Shown: positions 19,846-27,637 of the stretch, piece after piece | Numbering within the stretch: position 1 is the first letter of the stretch | Layout of the letters: the number at the start of each line of letters is the position of its first letter | NCBI RefSeq assembly: GCF_028882275.1 | Contig: NZ_JARBUT010000015.1 | Span: forward strand, 62,001 to 126,000 | Source: Nocardiopsis sp. N85 | GTDB lineage: Bacteria > Actinomycetota > Actinomycetes > Streptosporangiales > Streptosporangiaceae | Length of the DNA stretch: 64,000 nucleotides | Direction of reading: 5' to 3' | The notes under the pieces: generated by a model | What the model was told of the DNA's origin: nothing | The model's input: only the letters and a program-made list of their open reading frames with translations | The model's database searches: none | Made by a program: the position numbers and the translations under genes

Positions 19846-20952
19846 ATGAGCAAGCCGCTTCAGGCACTGTCCGACGCGGGCGTATCGGTCTGGCTGGACG
19901 ACATCAGCCGCGAACGCCTGCGCACCGGGAACCTGACCGACCTGATGTCCACGCACAACGTGGTCGGGGTCACCTCCAACCCGACCATCTTCGACAAGGC
20001 GCTCGCCGAGGGCGACGCCTACGACGAGCAGGTCCGCGAACTCGCCCTGCGCGGCGTGTCCGTGGACGAGGCCGTCCGGGCGCTCACCGCCTACGACATC
20101 CGCTGGGCCGCCGACACCCTGCGCCCCGTCTACGACGCCACCGACCGCGTCGACGGCAGGGTCTCCCTTGAGGTCGACCCGCGACTGGCCCTCGACACCG
20201 AGCGCACCGTCGCCGAGGCCAAGGCCCTGTGGTGGCTGGTGGACCGGCCCAACCTGATGATCAAGATCCCGGCGACCGTCCAGGGTCTGCCCGCCATCAC
20301 CCGCGTACTGGGGATGGGCATCAGCGTCAACGTCACGCTGATCTTCTCCCTGGGCCGCTACCGTCAGGTGATGGACGCCTTCCTGGAGGGCATGGAACTG
20401 GCCCGGAACAACGGCCACGACCTGTCCCGGATCCAGTCCGTCGCCTCCTTCTTCGTCAGCCGGGTGGACAGCGAGGTGGACAAGCGACTCAAGGCCATCG
20501 GCACCGACGAGGCCAAGGCCCTGCTGGGGCGGGCCGCGGTGGCCAACGCCCGGCTGGCCTACCAGGCCTACGAGGAGGTCTTCTCGGGCGCCGAGTGGAA
20601 GGCCCTGGAGGCGCAGGGCGCCACCCCGCAGCGCCCGCTGTGGGCGTCCACCGGTGTCAAGGACCCGGCCTACGCGGACACCCTCTACGTCACCGAGCTG
20701 GTGGCGCGCGACACCGTCAACACGATGCCGCAGGCGACCCTGGACGCCACCGCCGACCACGCGGAGGTCACCGGCAACACCGTGCTGGGCACCTACGACC
20801 GTGCCCGCGCCGACTTCGCCGCGCTGGAGGACGCCGGGGTGAGCCTCCCCGAGGTCTTCGGGCTCCTGGAGGAGGAGGGCGTGAGGAAGTTCATCGACTC
20901 CTGGGAGAGCCTGCTCGGGGAGTTGTCCGCGAAGCTGGAATCGGCCACCTGA
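19846..20952 (+). CDS. tal: Transaldolase
   Basis: Transaldolase transfers a dihydroxyacetone unit from sedoheptulose 7-phosphate to glyceraldehyde 3-phosphate through a lysine Schiff base. This 368-residue protein is of the longer actinobacterial type. Visible landmarks are [23 protein letters not shown], the catalytic-lysine strand LMIKIPAT, and [13 protein letters not shown]. The ATG at 19846 is preceded by AGAGGAAGG. It is flanked on both sides by GC hairpins, which suggests that each gene of the cluster can be adjusted separately. Confidence 0.97.
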   Translation: MSKPLQALSDAGVSVWLDDISRERLRTGNLTDLMSTHNVVGVTSNPTIFDKALAEGDAYDEQVRELALRGVSVDEAVRALTAYDIRWAADTLRPVYDATDRVDGRVSLEVDPRLALDTERTVAEAKALWWLVDRPNLMIKIPATVQGLPAITRVLGMGISVNVTLIFSLGRYRQVMDAFLEGMELARNNGHDLSRIQSVASFFVSRVDSEVDKRLKAIGTDEAKALLGRAAVANARLAYQAYEEVFSGAEWKALEAQGATPQRPLWASTGVKDPAYADTLYVTELVARDTVNTMPQATLDATADHAEVTGNTVLGTYDRARADFAALEDAGVSLPEVFGLLEEEGVRKFIDSWESLLGELSAKLESAT

Positions 20953-20973
20953 TCCGTTCGGCCGACCGGCGTC

Positions 20974-21005
20974 CCGCCCGCGCCCCCGAGCCGGGGCGCG
21001 GGCGG
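20974..21005 (+). terminator. 13-bp hairpin between tal and zwf
   Basis: CCGCCCGCGCCCC (20974-20986) pairs exactly with GGGGCGCGGGCGG (20993-21005), with a 6-base loop, 22 bp after the tal stop. It has the same design as the tkt-tal hairpin and lacks a U-tract. It is a terminator or an attenuator. Confidence 0.65.
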
Positions 21006-21052
21006 AGCCCGTCACGACCCACCGGCCACTCTCGACAGGAAGAGCGAGAACC

Positions 21053-22615
21053 TTGAAAGAACCGGTGATGCCGGGAGCGGTTCCCAACCCGCTCCGCAGC
21101 GCCCTCGACCGAAGACTGCCGCGCATCGCCGGGCCCAGCGTCCTGGTGCTGTTCGGCGTCACGGGCGACCTCGCCCGCAAGAAACTCCTGCCGGCGATCT
21201 ACGACCTCGCCAACCGCGGGATGCTGCCCCCGGGCTTCGGCCTGGTGGGTTTCGCCCGCCGGGAGTGGGAGGACCAGGACTTCGCCGAACAGGCGCACGA
21301 GGCGGTCCGCAAGTACGCCCGCACCCCGTTCCGTGAGGACGTCTGGCGCCAGCTGAGCGAGGGCGTCCGTTTCGTATCGGGCGAGTTGGACGACGACACG
21401 TCCTTCGACCGGCTCGCGGAGACCGTGCGCGAGCTGGACGCCGCGCGCGGCACCGGCGGCAACTACGCCTTCTACCTGTCCCTGCCGCCCAAGCTGTTCC
21501 CCACCGTGATCAAGCAGCTCAAGCGGTCCGGCCTGGCCGAGTCGCCCGAGGCGGACCCCGAGGGTGCGCGCCCCTGGCGTCGGGTGGTCATCGAGAAGCC
21601 GTTCGGCCACGACCTGCGCAGCGCCCAGGACCTCAACACGGTGGTGGACGACGTGTTCCCGCCCTCGTCGGTGTTCCGCATCGACCACTACCTGGGCAAG
21701 GAGACCGTCCAGAACATCCTGGCGCTGCGGTTCGCCAACACCCTGTTCGAACCGTTGTGGAACCGCGGGTACGTCGACCACGTGCAGATCACCATGGCCG
21801 AGGACATCGGTGTGGGCGGCCGGGCCGGCTACTACGACGGCATCGGCGCGGCCCGCGACGTCATCCAGAACCACCTGCTCCAGTTGTTGGCGCTGGTGGC
21901 GATGGAGGAGCCCATCTCCTACGACGCGGACGCCATCCGCGCCGAGAAGGAGAAGGTCCTGGCGGCGGTGTCGCTGCCCGAGGACCTGGAGACCGGGACC
22001 GCGCGCGGCCAGTACGCGGCCGGTTGGCAGGGCGGCGCGTCGGTGCGCGGTTATCTGGAGGAGGACGGCATCCCCGACGACTCCATCACCGAGACCTACG
22101 CCGCGCTGAAGCTCGCCGTCAACACCCGCCGTTGGTCGGGGGTGCCGTTCTACCTGCGCACGGGCAAGCGGTTGGGGCGTCGGGTCACCGAGGTGGCGCT
22201 GGTCTTCCAGGCCGCGCCCCAGCAGCTGTTCCCGCGCACCGACGTCAGCGAACTGGGCCAGAACGCCCTGGTGTTGCGCATCCAGCCCGATGAGGGGGTG
22301 ACGCTGCGCTTCGGCTCCAAGGTGCCGGGCGCCAGCATGGAGGTGCGCGACGTGAGTATGGACTTCGCCTACGGGCAGTCGTTCACCGAGGCCAGTCCGG
22401 AGGCCTACGAGCGACTCATCCTGGACGTGCTCATCGGCGACCCGCCGCTGTTCCCACGCCAGGAGGAGGTCGAGCTGTCCTGGCGGATCCTGGACCCGGT
22501 CGAGGAGTACTGGGCCAAGGCGGGCCGGCCCGATCAGTACGGGTCGGGTACCTGGGGACCGGAGTCCGGCGAGCTCCTCCTCGCCCGCGACGGCCGTCAG
22601 TGGCGGCGTCCGTGA
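21053..22615 (+). CDS. zwf: Glucose-6-phosphate 1-dehydrogenase
   Basis: G6PDH performs the first oxidative step of the pentose phosphate pathway and makes NADPH. The 520-residue protein has the Rossmann motif [14 protein letters not shown], the catalytic [13 protein letters not shown], and EKPFGHD. The TTG at 21053 is the chosen start because AGGAAGAG lies 8 bases before it; ATG at 21068 and GTG at 21065 are alternatives that remove only 4-5 residues. It lies directly upstream of its assembly factor opcA. Confidence 0.97.
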   Translation: MKEPVMPGAVPNPLRSALDRRLPRIAGPSVLVLFGVTGDLARKKLLPAIYDLANRGMLPPGFGLVGFARREWEDQDFAEQAHEAVRKYARTPFREDVWRQLSEGVRFVSGELDDDTSFDRLAETVRELDAARGTGGNYAFYLSLPPKLFPTVIKQLKRSGLAESPEADPEGARPWRRVVIEKPFGHDLRSAQDLNTVVDDVFPPSSVFRIDHYLGKETVQNILALRFANTLFEPLWNRGYVDHVQITMAEDIGVGGRAGYYDGIGAARDVIQNHLLQLLALVAMEEPISYDADAIRAEKEKVLAAVSLPEDLETGTARGQYAAGWQGGASVRGYLEEDGIPDDSITETYAALKLAVNTRRWSGVPFYLRTGKRLGRRVTEVALVFQAAPQQLFPRTDVSELGQNALVLRIQPDEGVTLRFGSKVPGASMEVRDVSMDFAYGQSFTEASPEAYERLILDVLIGDPPLFPRQEEVELSWRILDPVEEYWAKAGRPDQYGSGTWGPESGELLLARDGRQWRRP

Positions 22616-22643
22616 CCGGCAACGACCACGTCGGGAGGAACCG

Positions 22644-23570
22644 ATGACGCTCTACCTGCCGCGCACCACCACCGCCCAGATCACCGAGGCGCTCATGGCC
22701 GAGCGGCTCAGTGTCGGCGGTGGCGCCATGAACATGGTGCTCACCCTGGTCATCGTCACCGACGAGGCCGACCACTACGACGCGGTGCGGGCCGCCACCG
22801 AGGCCGGGCGCGAGCACCCCTCACGGGTGATCGCGCTGATCCGACGCGACCCCGACACCGAACCGGCCATCGACGCGGAGATCCGCCGTCCGGGCACCTC
22901 CGGTCCCGGCGAGGCGGTGCTGCTGCGACTGTACGGACCGCTCGGCGAGCACCCCGATTCGGTGGTCACCCCGCTGCTGGTGCCGGACGCCCCCGTGGTG
23001 GTGTGGTGGCCCGGGATCGGGCCCGTCGACCCGGCGGACGACCCGATGGGACGGCTGGCCCAGAGAAGGATCACCGACGCTTTGCGCGCCCCCGACCCGT
23101 TGCGGGACCTGGTGGAGCGGGTGTCCCACTACAGTCCGGGTGACACCGACCTGACCTGGACACGGCTGACCCCGTGGCGTTCGCTGCTGGCCAGCGCGAT
23201 GGACCAGCCGTGCGGTTGGGTGACCGCGGCCAAGGTGACGGCCGAATCCCACTACCCGAGCGCCGACCTGTTGGCGGCGTGGCTGTCGGAACGGCTGGAG
23301 GTGCCCGTGGAGCGTGAGACCTCGCACGGCCCCGGCCTGACCGAGGTGCGGTTGATCACCGACCGGGGGGACATCACGATCTCCCGGGCCGACGGTCGCA
23401 CCGCCACGCTGTCCCGGTTCGGCCAGCCGGACCAGACGGTGGCTCTGGCCCGGCGCGGCGCCGCCCAGGCCCTCGCCGAGGAGCTGCGCCGACTGGACGC
23501 CGATGAGATCTACGAGAGCGCGGCCCGCCATCTGGGACCGCTGCTCGCAGGAAGCGGAGTTGGGGCATGA
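22644..23570 (+). CDS. opcA: Glucose-6-phosphate dehydrogenase assembly protein OpcA
   Basis: OpcA is required for active G6PDH assembly in cyanobacteria and actinobacteria, though its mechanism is not fully known. The 308-residue product has family landmarks NMVLTLVIVTDEAD, VVVWWPG and DLTWTRLTPWRSLLA. The ATG at 22644 follows GGGAGGAACCG. It overlaps the pgl start by 4 bp (ATGA), so opcA and pgl are translationally coupled. The gene sits in its standard place between zwf and pgl. Confidence 0.95.
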   Translation: MTLYLPRTTTAQITEALMAERLSVGGGAMNMVLTLVIVTDEADHYDAVRAATEAGREHPSRVIALIRRDPDTEPAIDAEIRRPGTSGPGEAVLLRLYGPLGEHPDSVVTPLLVPDAPVVVWWPGIGPVDPADDPMGRLAQRRITDALRAPDPLRDLVERVSHYSPGDTDLTWTRLTPWRSLLASAMDQPCGWVTAAKVTAESHYPSADLLAAWLSERLEVPVERETSHGPGLTEVRLITDRGDITISRADGRTATLSRFGQPDQTVALARRGAAQALAEELRRLDADEIYESAARHLGPLLAGSGVGA

Positions 23571-24313
23571 GCACACCGCAGATCATCAGACACGCCGACG
23601 CCAAGGCCCTGGCCGAGGACGTCGCGCTGCGCCTGGTCAACGAGATCGTGCGGGCGGAGGCGGACAAGCGCACCTTCCACCTGGTCCTGACCGGGGGCGG
23701 GATCGGCATCGCGGCGTTGAACGCGGTGCGCGAGCACGCCGCCGAGTCCGGGATCGGCTGGTCCCACGTCCACCTGTGGTGGGGTGACGAACGGTTCCTC
23801 CCCGACAAGGACGCCGACCGCAACGAGACGCAGGCCCGCGCGGCGCTGATCGACGCCATCGGCGTCCCCGCCCAGCAGGTGCACCCCATGCCGGCCTCCG
23901 ACGGGCTGGACGGGGACCACGCGACGCACGCCGCGACCCGTTACTCGCGGGAGTTGGCCGTGGCGGCGCGCGGGCAGGGGCCGGTCCCGGTCTTCGACGT
24001 GTGCCTGCTGGGCGTGGGACCGGACGCGCACATCGCGTCCCTGTTCCCGGGGCTGCCGCAGGTCCACGAGGACGAGGCGTCGGTCGCGCCGGTGCACGAC
24101 TCGCCCAAGCCGCCGCCGACCCGGATCACCCTGACCCTGCCGTCGATCAACACCTCGCGCGAGGTGTGGGTGCTGGCCTCCGGTGAGGCCAAGGCGGAGG
24201 CGGTCCGGCTGGGGCTGGCCGGGGGCGACGTGGGCGAGGCGCCGGTGGCGGGCGTCCGCGGCACCGAGAAGACCCTCTTCTGGGTCGACGAGGCGGCCGC
24301 GTCGCTGATCTGA
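23567..24313 (+). CDS. pgl: 6-phosphogluconolactonase
   Basis: Pgl hydrolyses 6-phosphogluconolactone to 6-phosphogluconate, the second step of the oxidative pentose phosphate pathway. The 248-residue protein (DevB/SOL type) shows LTGGGIGIAAL, WWGDERFLP and GVGPDAHIASLFPG, all in order. It is the last gene of the pentose phosphate cluster and is followed by a terminator hairpin. Confidence 0.96.
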   Translation: MSTPQIIRHADAKALAEDVALRLVNEIVRAEADKRTFHLVLTGGGIGIAALNAVREHAAESGIGWSHVHLWWGDERFLPDKDADRNETQARAALIDAIGVPAQQVHPMPASDGLDGDHATHAATRYSRELAVAARGQGPVPVFDVCLLGVGPDAHIASLFPGLPQVHEDEASVAPVHDSPKPPPTRITLTLPSINTSREVWVLASGEAKAEAVRLGLAGGDVGEAPVAGVRGTEKTLFWVDEAAASLI

Positions 24314-24323
24314 ACGCACGTGT

Positions 24324-24357
24324 GAAGGGCCGGTGACCGAAGGGTCGCCGGCCCTTC
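24324..24357 (+). terminator. Terminator of the pentose phosphate cluster
   Basis: GAAGGGCCGG (24324-24333) pairs with CCGGCCCTTC (24348-24357) 11 bp after the pgl stop. The 14-base loop can form a further short stem. This marks the end of conserved backbone DNA before accessory block 2. Confidence 0.7.
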
Positions 24358-24440
24358 GCGTGGGGCCCCGGGCGCTGGGTCGCGAACCGGGCGCGACCGG
24401 CGTCGGCCCTTCGCGCGGGGGGACCGGTGCCGATCGCGTG

Positions 24441-24878
24441 TCACACGCGCGGAACCGTACGCCGAGTCCGAGCCGCCCGCAGGGTGAGCACGGTGTACAG
24501 CACCGCCGCGGGCAGGGCGTAGGGCCCCGGCCCGGCGAAGAGCCCCCAGAGGTCGGCCGGGGATCCGGCGCCCAGGGCGGGCAGCAGTCCGATGACGCTC
24601 AGGCCCCAGGTGAGCACGGCGGTCACACCGGAGAGCGCCACCCAGATCGCCGCCGGGCGCGATGAACGGCCCAGGATGAGGCCGAGGGGCGCGAGGCCCA
24701 CCCCGCAGATCAGCGCGGGGACGACCACCCACGCCAGGTGGGCGGGGGTGAACTCGGCCCGGCCGACGAGCGCCAAGGCCGTGGTGACGACGACGTGGGC
24801 GATCCCCAGCAGCATCGCCGCCCCCGCCGCCGCCGTGCCGAGCCCGCGGTGCGGGGTGTCCGTGTGCGCGATGGCCAT
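24441..24878 (-). CDS. Small four-segment membrane protein, function unknown
   Basis: This 145-residue protein starts at ATG 24878 with GGGAGGAACG directly before it. It has four hydrophobic segments with short loops and an Arg-rich C terminus (RAARTRRTVPRV), consistent with a cytoplasmic tail. No motif identifies a family. The reading frame remains open far upstream, but that part is high-GC background and the ribosome-binding site fixes the start. It is convergent with pgl. Confidence 0.7.
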   Translation of the reverse strand: MAIAHTDTPHRGLGTAAAGAAMLLGIAHVVVTTALALVGRAEFTPAHLAWVVVPALICGVGLAPLGLILGRSSRPAAIWVALSGVTAVLTWGLSVIGLLPALGAGSPADLWGLFAGPGPYALPAAVLYTVLTLRAARTRRTVPRV

Positions 24879-25160
24879 CGTTCCTCCCGGTGACGTCCCT
24901 ATCCGTGTCCATGCTCCCGCCGCCGGGCCGGCCCCGTCCTCCCCCGGTACGGGGAACGGGGCGGGTCGGGCTCCCCCGCGCGGGTGAGCCCGGCCCTCGG
25001 CGCGGCCTTTGCGGATTTCCCGTTCCGACCGGCTCGGATCCCCGTGAACGGACCGTGGATTGTCGGTGCCGGGTGCGAGACTGGGGTCACAGTCGATGAG
25101 GTCGAGGATTCTCCCCGACGACTCCCACCACAGCACTCTCCCGATGGGGGCGACACCGTC

Positions 25161-25877
25161 ATGGGTGCGAACACACGGAACCCGCGATCGGCCACGGCGA
25201 GCGCGGCCGGGGCCCGACGGCAGGCGGACACGACCCGTTCCCTGCTGCTCTGCGGCATGTCGACCGGCCCCGCGCAACTGCTCCTCTCCCTGACCCAACA
25301 GTCCTGGGGCGACCCGACCCCGGTGATGAACCCGTTCGTCGCCGCCGGCCCCGGGTGGGTCCGCGCGCTCGTGCTGTCGGCGTGCGGAGCCCTGGCGATC
25401 GGTGGCGCGGTGGGGCTGGCGCGGGCTCTGCGCGGACGGGCCTCGGCCCGCTCCACCTCGGTATCGGTGGCGGTCTACGGGGTGTGCGTGCTGTTGAGCG
25501 GGGTGTGGGTGATCGATCCGATGTCCGTGCCGCTGCCGGGCGCGACCGAGGCGGCGACGCCGATGGCCGACGCGGCGGTGCGCACCGCCCTGGGGTGGGC
25601 GGCGCCGATCGCCCTGACCCGCGCGGTCCTGGGCGGGTCGGGGTGGATGCGTTCCACCGGCCGGGGCGGCCTCGTCCTGTACTCGTGGGCGAGCGCCCTG
25701 GTGGCCGTGGTCGGCGGGGTCCTCGCGTTGGCGGTGCCCACGCTCGCCGGAGCCGTGGCCTGGACGGTGGCGGTCGTGCTGTGGGCGTGGCTCTCGACGC
25801 TGTGCGCCCTGGTCCTGCGCGACCTCGTCCCCGGGCGACACCCGATTCCGGTACCGCCACCGCGACGCCGTCCGTGA
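25161..25877 (+). CDS. Multi-pass membrane protein, possibly DUF998-like
   Basis: This 238-residue protein has about six hydrophobic segments and a short basic N terminus. The first segment is followed by a loop containing NPFVAAGPGWVRA, a layout reminiscent of DUF998 membrane proteins; this is tentative. ATG at 25161 has GGGGGCGAC upstream. It is divergent from the 145-residue membrane gene and convergent with the TAP-like hydrolase. No function can be given. Confidence 0.65.
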   Translation: MGANTRNPRSATASAAGARRQADTTRSLLLCGMSTGPAQLLLSLTQQSWGDPTPVMNPFVAAGPGWVRALVLSACGALAIGGAVGLARALRGRASARSTSVSVAVYGVCVLLSGVWVIDPMSVPLPGATEAATPMADAAVRTALGWAAPIALTRAVLGGSGWMRSTGRGGLVLYSWASALVAVVGGVLALAVPTLAGAVAWTVAVVLWAWLSTLCALVLRDLVPGRHPIPVPPPRRRP

Positions 25878-25935
25878 AAGCCGGGGACCTCGTCGCGCGG
25901 AACGACCGTACGGCGGGGTCTCCTCCACTCCCGGG

Positions 25936-27495
25936 TCACACCCGGGGGCAGCGCGACCCGTCCGGCGGCGGCTCTCCGGTGAGCAGGTAGTGGTCCACGG
26001 GTTCCTCGACGCACGGCACCCGGCCCGAGCCGTACAGGGTGTGTCCACCGCCCTCGTAGGTGATCAGGACCGCGTGGTCCAGGCGGTCGGCGAGGTCGTG
26101 CGACCAGGCGTAGGGGGTGACCGGGTCGCCCACGGTGCCGATGATCACCACCGGCGGGGCGTCGGGGGCGGTGAACCCGGTCGGCGGACGTTCGACGCGC
26201 CCCCAGTGGGCGCAGGGCAGGTGTTCCCAGACGGAGTCCGCGCCGAAGAGCGGGGACCGGTCGGCAGCCTCGGCGGCGACGTCCCGATACCCCTCGATAC
26301 CGGCGGGCGAGGCGTGATCGGCACAGGTGACGGCCGTGTAGGCGGCACGTGGATCGCCGTGGTCGCCGCCCGGCCCGGGTTCGACCGGCTCCTCCCCCTC
26401 CTCCTCCACGTGACCGCCGAAGAGTTCCTCGTACAGGACGCGCAGCCCCTTCTCCGGTTCCCCCTCCTCCTCCCGTTCCAGGGCGGCGAACGCGTCGGCC
26501 AGCGGATCCCAGGTCTCCTCCCGGTACAGCGCGCTGGTGGCCATGAGCAACAACAACCGACCGTCGACCGGTACCCCGTCGACCGACGCGGGGTCACTGT
26601 CGAGCGCGTCCAGGAGTTCGCGGGCCAGGGCGTCGGGGTCGGTCTCCCCGGCGAACGGGCAGTCCTCGACGGTGGCGGCGCAGTGCGCGACGAACCGCTC
26701 CCAGGCGCCCTGGAACGCGACGGCCTGGTCGAGCGCGATCTCGACGGTGGAGCCGTCGGTGTCCACGGCGGCGTCCAGCACCATGGCCCGGGTGTTCGCG
26801 GGGTACGTGTGGGCGTACAGGGCGCCGATGTGGGCGCCGTAGGAGTAGCCCACGTAGGTCAGCGTCCCGTCGCCCAGGGCGTCGCGGACGATCTCCAGGT
26901 CGCGCACCACGTTGACGGTGCCGATCTCGGCCAGGAACGTCTCCCCGGCCGCCTCGGCGCAGGAGGCCGCGTAACGCCGGGCGGCGTCGTCCAGGGGTTG
27001 CAGGTGGACCGGGGTCAGGTGATCGGGGTGGACGTCGGCGATGTCCTGTCGCGCGTCGTCCAGGGCGTAGAGGTCACCGCAGGACAGAACGTCGCTGGCG
27101 CCGACACCGCGCGGATCGAAGGAGACCAGGTCGAAGACGGAGCGGACGTCCTCGGAGAACGCGGACCCGTGGAACAGGCCGGTGCCGGGGACGCCCGGAC
27201 CGCCCGGGTTGATCACCAGGGAACCGATCCGTTCCTCCGGGGCGCCGGTGGCCGGAAGTCGGATGAGGGCCAGATCGAGGGTCTCCCCGTCGGGCCGGTC
27301 GTGGTCGAGGGGGACGGCGACGGTGCCGCACTCCACGGGCTCCCCGCGAACGGGACAGGGCCCCCAGGCGATGTCCTGTCCCGCGAACCGCGGGGGGATC
27401 GTCTCCACGGCGGGATCGGGGCCGGTGGACGGCGGGCAGGCGAGCAGCAGGGCCGCCGTCACCACCGCCGCCGACCAGGTCCGTACCGACCGCAT
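25936..27495 (-). CDS. Secreted alpha/beta hydrolase, TAP-like (tripeptidyl aminopeptidase type), probable lipoprotein
   Basis: This 519-residue protein begins with a signal peptide ending in a lipobox (LLAC, Cys20), so it is probably anchored to the outer face of the membrane. The alpha/beta hydrolase core shows the oxyanion strand VINPGGPGVPGTG, the nucleophile elbow GYSYGAHIG, and the late Asp and His regions GDPVTPY and GGGHTLYG. The TAP-like C-terminal lid is Cys-rich. This matches the Streptomyces SlpD/SlpE and Tap peptidase family, which clip short peptides from N termini. The Glu/Gly-rich insertion around EEEGEPEKG is unusual. The ATG at 27495 is the start that gives the signal peptide. 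Confidence 0.88.
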   Translation of the reverse strand: MRSVRTWSAAVVTAALLLACPPSTGPDPAVETIPPRFAGQDIAWGPCPVRGEPVECGTVAVPLDHDRPDGETLDLALIRLPATGAPEERIGSLVINPGGPGVPGTGLFHGSAFSEDVRSVFDLVSFDPRGVGASDVLSCGDLYALDDARQDIADVHPDHLTPVHLQPLDDAARRYAASCAEAAGETFLAEIGTVNVVRDLEIVRDALGDGTLTYVGYSYGAHIGALYAHTYPANTRAMVLDAAVDTDGSTVEIALDQAVAFQGAWERFVAHCAATVEDCPFAGETDPDALARELLDALDSDPASVDGVPVDGRLLLLMATSALYREETWDPLADAFAALEREEEGEPEKGLRVLYEELFGGHVEEEGEEPVEPGPGGDHGDPRAAYTAVTCADHASPAGIEGYRDVAAEAADRSPLFGADSVWEHLPCAHWGRVERPPTGFTAPDAPPVVIIGTVGDPVTPYAWSHDLADRLDHAVLITYEGGGHTLYGSGRVPCVEEPVDHYLLTGEPPPDGSRCPRV

Positions 27496-27637
27496 CACCG
27501 CGGACTCCGTTCCCCGCCCGCGCCTCGGGCGGTCCCCTGCCTCCCATCCTCGCCGGTCGGCGGGCCTGTGGTCGGGGATGACACGGTTTCCGCGCCCGGT
27601 CGTTCCGTGCCGGGTCGGGGCATGGCACCGCTCCCGG

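Noticed and set aside
17278-21180. A very long open frame (1300 codons) antisense to tkt and tal
   Set aside because: It mirrors the codons of two confidently identified genes, is Gly/Val/Gln-rich without motifs, and has no ribosome-binding site.
24441-26048. A 535-codon minus-strand frame covering the 145-residue membrane gene
   Set aside because: Only the last 145 codons look like protein; the GGGAGG site at 24880-24890 fixes the real start and the rest lies over the divergent gene.
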